Origin: Gammaproteobacteria bacterium
Lineage (GTDB): Bacteria > Pseudomonadota > Gammaproteobacteria > BMS3Bbin11
Direction of reading: 5' to 3'
DNA length: 40,516 nucleotides
NCBI GenBank assembly: GCA_013150915.1
Contig: JAADJE010000068.1
Span: 1 to 40,516, forward strand
Positions 37,133 to 40,516 of the stretch are shown here, piece after piece; position 1 is the stretch's first letter; the number at the start of each line of letters is the position of its first letter. Below the pieces are notes generated by a model. That model was given only the letters and a program-made list of their open reading frames with translations. It was not told where the DNA came from and ran no database searches. The position numbers were made by a program, and so were the translations under genes.

Positions 37133-38104
37133 TTGAAAGGTCTATCGATTTTGTTTCAGCCTTATCAGACAAAGTCTTTTTTCACAAGCATCCTGATTGC
37201 CTCGTTGCTGTGGGCACTGCCTGTCACAGCCAACGAGCAGTCAGAGCCTGCCAGGCTTGCCAGTCATGCACTGCTTCTTGACATCAGCCTTGCCGGGACA
37301 CGACTCATTGCTGTTGGTGAGAGGGGGATTGTACTTATCTCCGATGACAGCGGGAAATCCTGGCAGCAAAAACAGGTGCCGACTCGCAGTCTACTGACCG
37401 CCGTCTTTTTCGTTGATGAGCAAATTGGTTGGGCCGTGGGCCAGGACGCAGTGATCTTATCCACTGTTGACGGAGGCGACAGCTGGGTTCTACAACATCG
37501 TGACAAACAGTACGATGACCCGTTGCTCGATGTCTGGTTCAAAGACCGCAATAATGGTTTTGCCATTGGTGCCTACGGCCTGTTTCTATCCACTAATGAC
37601 AGCGGGAAAAGCTGGGATCGTCGACAAATCAGCGAGGATGACTTTCACCTCAATGCCATCAGCTCCCTCGGCAATAATGAACTCTTCATCGCTGCCGAAC
37701 AGGGACATTTGTATCACACTGTAGACGGTGGCTACAGTTGGACAAAACTCCCCTCACCGTATGTCGGATCATTTTTTGGTATCACAGGAATCGATCAGGA
37801 GACCATCCTGCTCTATGGCCTACGTGGAAATCTTTTTCGCTCAGCCGACAAGGGCGTAACTTGGCAAAAAATCGAAACAGGTACAGAGGCCTCTTTAATG
37901 GCAGCCCTGGTACAAAGGAACAGTACTATTCGCATTGTTGGACTGGGGGGAAACATTCTCACCAGTACCGATCAGGGGAAAAGCTTTTCACTCAGGGTAC
38001 GTGCAGACAGAAAAACACTGACCTCGATAATTGAGACCACAGACGGTCAACTGGTGATGACCGGCAGCGCAGGCATTACAATAGAGCCTGGAGATTCAAA
38101 GTGA
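37133..38104 (+). CDS. YCF48/BNR-repeat beta-propeller protein
   Basis: Predicted exported six-to-seven-bladed propeller. Six Asp-box motifs of the form S-x-D-x-G-x-S/T-W/F are seen near residues 70-77, 110-118, 153-161, 195-203, 237-244 and 278-285 (for example SDDSGKSW, TVDGGDSW, TDQGKSF). The start is a TTG at 37133 with AGAGG 12 bases upstream; no ATG exists before the signal-like segment (SILIASLLWALPVTA). It is related to HCF136/Ycf48, the photosystem II assembly factor, but in this context it has nothing to do with photosynthesis. Probably a periplasmic assembly or scaffold part of the operon. Overlaps the next gene by four bases (GTGA). Confidence 0.85.
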   Translation: MKGLSILFQPYQTKSFFTSILIASLLWALPVTANEQSEPARLASHALLLDISLAGTRLIAVGERGIVLISDDSGKSWQQKQVPTRSLLTAVFFVDEQIGWAVGQDAVILSTVDGGDSWVLQHRDKQYDDPLLDVWFKDRNNGFAIGAYGLFLSTNDSGKSWDRRQISEDDFHLNAISSLGNNELFIAAEQGHLYHTVDGGYSWTKLPSPYVGSFFGITGIDQETILLYGLRGNLFRSADKGVTWQKIETGTEASLMAALVQRNSTIRIVGLGGNILTSTDQGKSFSLRVRADRKTLTSIIETTDGQLVMTGSAGITIEPGDSK

Positions 38105-40416
38105 GTGAGAAAACTGACCTGGTGAATCGTATCAGTGGTCTGATCTTCCGTTTCAGACCACTGGTAATACTGTTTTTCCTCAGCGCCACGCTATTCATGC
38201 TATGGAGTGCCACGGCACTAAAAGTCGACGCAGGGTTTAACAAACTGCTACCGCTGGAACACCCCTACATGAAAACCTTCGTCAAATACCAGACGGAATT
38301 TGGTGGGGCAAATCGTATACTGATCGCTATCACTGTCGATAAAGGTGACATCTTTACCCCCGAATTCTTCAACACCCTGAAAAATATCACAGATGAAGTC
38401 TTCTTCATCCCGGGGGTTGACCGCTCACAGGTAAAATCCCTGTTTACACCGAATGTACGCTTCATAGAGATTGTTGAAGACGGCTTCGCTGGTGGAAATG
38501 TCATACCTGCCGATTTCCAGGGGACCAAAGAGGATCTGATTCAGGTAAGAAAAAACATCCTCAAGTCCGGTCAGGTAGGCAGACTGGTTGCAAACGATTT
38601 CAGCGGCGCCATGATCACGGCAGGTTTACTGGAGAGAGACCCTACTACCGGGGAGCGCATCAACTATCAGAAAGTTGCACAACATCTTGAAGATATCCGC
38701 CAGAAACATGAAACCGCCAGTATACATATCATCGGCTTTGCCAAGGTAATCGGTGATATTACTGAAGGCGCACAAAATGTTCTGATGTTCTTTGCCATTG
38801 CTTTCATCATCACAGGCATACTCGTTTATCTCTACTCGTTGTCACTGTGGCTCACGGCCCTCCCCCTGCTCACATCATTAACGGCTGTTAGCTGGCAGCT
38901 GGGTCTGCTGCCATTATTGGGTTTTGGTATTGACCCGATGTCGATACTGGTTCCCTTCCTGGTCTTTGCTATCGGTGTCAGTCACGGCGTGCAGATGATT
39001 AATTCCATGCGTTCTGAGATCTTAAATGGTGCCTCATCCAAAGAGGCGGCAAAAGCGAGCTTCCAGCGCCTGTTAGTCCCCGGCGGCATCGCCCTGGCCA
39101 GCGATACCGTAGGCTTTCTGACCATACTGCTGATTAAAATTGAGATGATCCAGGAGATGGCCATTACCGCCAGTATTGGTGTTGCCGTCATCATTCTTAC
39201 CAATCTCTTTCTACTGCCCGTGCTGCTGTCTTACCTGCCCAAAACGAAAGAAAAACTTCAATTACGGCTAAACAGACGTGTTGAACGACTGAAGCCCTTC
39301 TGGCACAAATTATCTGCATTTACCGTCAATCCACTGGTCACGGTAACGATCATTATTAGCCTGCTATTACTCGTTGCCGGACTCTGGAAAGGGTCAGAAA
39401 TCGAAATTGGTGATCTCGAACAAGGGGTGCCTGAACTGCGCAGTGATTCCCGCTACAATATCGACAGTGCAATCATCACTGACAAATTCTCCATTGGTGT
39501 AGATATCCTGACTGTCATTGCAGAAACCCGTGCCGATGGATGTATTGATTATGACACCATGTCCACTATCGACCGTTTTAACTGGCACATCCAGAATATA
39601 GCGGGCGTACAATCCGTTATTTCCCTGCCAACACTGGCTAAACTTTATAATGCCGGCTGGAATGAAGGCAACCCGAAATGGCAGGTTTTACCCCGTAATC
39701 AGCAGGTACTTGTCCAGGCCGTGACACCTGTCGATACATCGACAGGTTTGTTGAACGAAGACTGCAGCGCCATGCCAGTTCTGATATTCACCTCCGACCA
39801 CAAAGCGACGACCATCGCCCGAATTGTCGATGCCGTAAAAGAGTTTGAACAGAATAATACAAATCAAACCGTTCACTTCAGGCTTGCCAGTGGTAATGTT
39901 GGTGTCATGGCGGCAACCAATGAAGTCGTCGCTGCCGCCCAGTTCCCGATGCTACTTTATGTCTACGGTGCAATTATTACCCTGTGCCTGATCACTTTTC
40001 GCTCGCTGCGTGCCACCCTGTGCATCGTCGCACCACTCGGGCTGGTCTCCGCACTGGCTTATGCCCTGATGACTGTTCTGGGGATAGGGCTTAAAGTTTC
40101 CACTTTACCGGTTGTGGCGCTGGGTGTCGGTATTGGTGTCGATTACGGTATCTATATCTTCAATCGACTACACGAGCAACTGGATAAAGGCATGTCACTG
40201 CGCGATGCCTACGAACAGACCCTTAACATGACAGGCAATGCCGTCCTGTTTACCGGGCTGACACTGGGTATAGGTGTGTTTACCTGGATATTTTCTGATC
40301 TTCAATTTCAGGTAGATATGGGGATACTTCTGACGTTCATGTTCCTGCTGAACATGATTGCAGCTATTACTGTGTTGCCGGCGTTGGCGGCATTGCTTTA
40401 TCGGAAGCATTCCTGA
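38101..40416 (+). CDS. MMPL/RND-family inner-membrane transporter
   Basis: RND-superfamily pump of the MMPL branch (771 residues). It has a duplicated plan: TM1 (about 20-40), periplasmic loop (about 41-225), TM2-6 (about 226-380), TM7 (about 410-430), second loop, and TM8-12 (about 615-768). The proton-relay position in the second half is GVGIGVDYGIYIFNRL with Asp681-Tyr682. The matching place in the first half reads FAIGVSHGVQMINSM, with Ser-His in place of Asp-Tyr. MMPL relatives export lipids, hopanoids or glycolipids. GTG start overlapping the upstream stop indicates tight coupling. No membrane-fusion protein or TolC is in the operon. Confidence 0.9.
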   Translation: MSEKTDLVNRISGLIFRFRPLVILFFLSATLFMLWSATALKVDAGFNKLLPLEHPYMKTFVKYQTEFGGANRILIAITVDKGDIFTPEFFNTLKNITDEVFFIPGVDRSQVKSLFTPNVRFIEIVEDGFAGGNVIPADFQGTKEDLIQVRKNILKSGQVGRLVANDFSGAMITAGLLERDPTTGERINYQKVAQHLEDIRQKHETASIHIIGFAKVIGDITEGAQNVLMFFAIAFIITGILVYLYSLSLWLTALPLLTSLTAVSWQLGLLPLLGFGIDPMSILVPFLVFAIGVSHGVQMINSMRSEILNGASSKEAAKASFQRLLVPGGIALASDTVGFLTILLIKIEMIQEMAITASIGVAVIILTNLFLLPVLLSYLPKTKEKLQLRLNRRVERLKPFWHKLSAFTVNPLVTVTIIISLLLLVAGLWKGSEIEIGDLEQGVPELRSDSRYNIDSAIITDKFSIGVDILTVIAETRADGCIDYDTMSTIDRFNWHIQNIAGVQSVISLPTLAKLYNAGWNEGNPKWQVLPRNQQVLVQAVTPVDTSTGLLNEDCSAMPVLIFTSDHKATTIARIVDAVKEFEQNNTNQTVHFRLASGNVGVMAATNEVVAAAQFPMLLYVYGAIITLCLITFRSLRATLCIVAPLGLVSALAYALMTVLGIGLKVSTLPVVALGVGIGVDYGIYIFNRLHEQLDKGMSLRDAYEQTLNMTGNAVLFTGLTLGIGVFTWIFSDLQFQVDMGILLTFMFLLNMIAAITVLPALAALLYRKHS

Positions 40417-40516
40417 GTTTTTTTCTTTTTGTGCTGGCGCACGGCTAGCTTGTCTGTTGTGGTTTTCTTTTTTATTCGTTTTCCTGTGTTTATCCGTGTT
40501 TTTCGCCTTTTATAGG
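40417..40516. other. Right-edge spacer with inverted copy of a left-edge repeat
   Basis: No gene. T-rich sequence follows the transporter stop without a clear hairpin. Positions 40481-40507 match the reverse complement of 455-481 at 24 of 27 bases, including 16 identical bases ATCCGTGTTTTTCGCC. Confidence 0.5.

Noticed and set aside
37133-38104. Photosynthesis-related function for the Ycf48-like protein
   Set aside because: Only the propeller repeat is shared; there is no photosystem gene in the window and the operon is an envelope set.

Overview
The window looks like chromosomal DNA from a gammaproteobacterium with moderate G+C. Nearly every recognisable gene is a core gene of that class. 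Four blocks resemble Pseudomonas-type gene order: yifB/ubiK/glnK/amtB, surA/lptD against amgK/murU, lipA/lipB/ybeD with dacA/rlpA/mltB/rodA/mrdA, and mreD/mreC/mreB against gatC/gatA/gatB. The genus cannot be named from what is visible. There are no rRNA or tRNA genes, CRISPR arrays, prophage genes or intact insertion sequences.

Layout. 1-501 is the tail of a possible gene followed by palindrome-rich spacer. 502-3554 (minus) holds a secreted subtilisin-like protease with a barrel-like C-terminus, then an exonuclease III. 3674-8189 (plus) holds pyrE, cca, an unrecognised single-pass membrane protein and an isoprenylcysteine-methyltransferase-like protein. 8168-9986 (minus) holds comM/yifB and ubiK. 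10061-12830 is a nitrogen-control block: a putative NtrC site, a very good sigma-54 promoter, glnK, amtB, a terminator and a second glnK. 13033-16651 (minus) is surA and lptD, with amgK-murU divergent (16778-18470). 18684-30179 (minus) is a long envelope run of lipoylation, peptidoglycan and cell-shape genes, from mreB down to lipA. 30442-33672 (plus) is gatCAB. 33959-40416 (plus) is a compact operon of four envelope genes: DUF1302, DUF1329, a YCF48-like propeller and an MMPL/RND transporter.

How it works together. Much of the window serves the cell envelope. MreBCD, PBP2 and RodA build the lateral wall. MltB, RlpA and DacA trim it, and a D-amino-acid transaminase is encoded beside them. AmgK and MurU recycle MurNAc. 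LptD and SurA assemble the outer membrane. The last operon has the parts expected of a trans-envelope hydrophobic-molecule transport system: an inner-membrane RND pump, periplasmic components and an outer-membrane barrel. It is the best candidate here for a poorly described system.

Most unusual local features: (1) the amtB reading frame begins with about 70 codons that look like the collapsed remains of a different Amt subfamily, joined in frame to a visibly G+C-richer AmtB; (2) a 40-bp inverted repeat closes both convergent genes murU and lipA, so the two unrelated proteins share the C-terminus RGKRKG; (3) the secreted subtilase appears to have no propeptide; (4) short dispersed repeats recur in the spacers.
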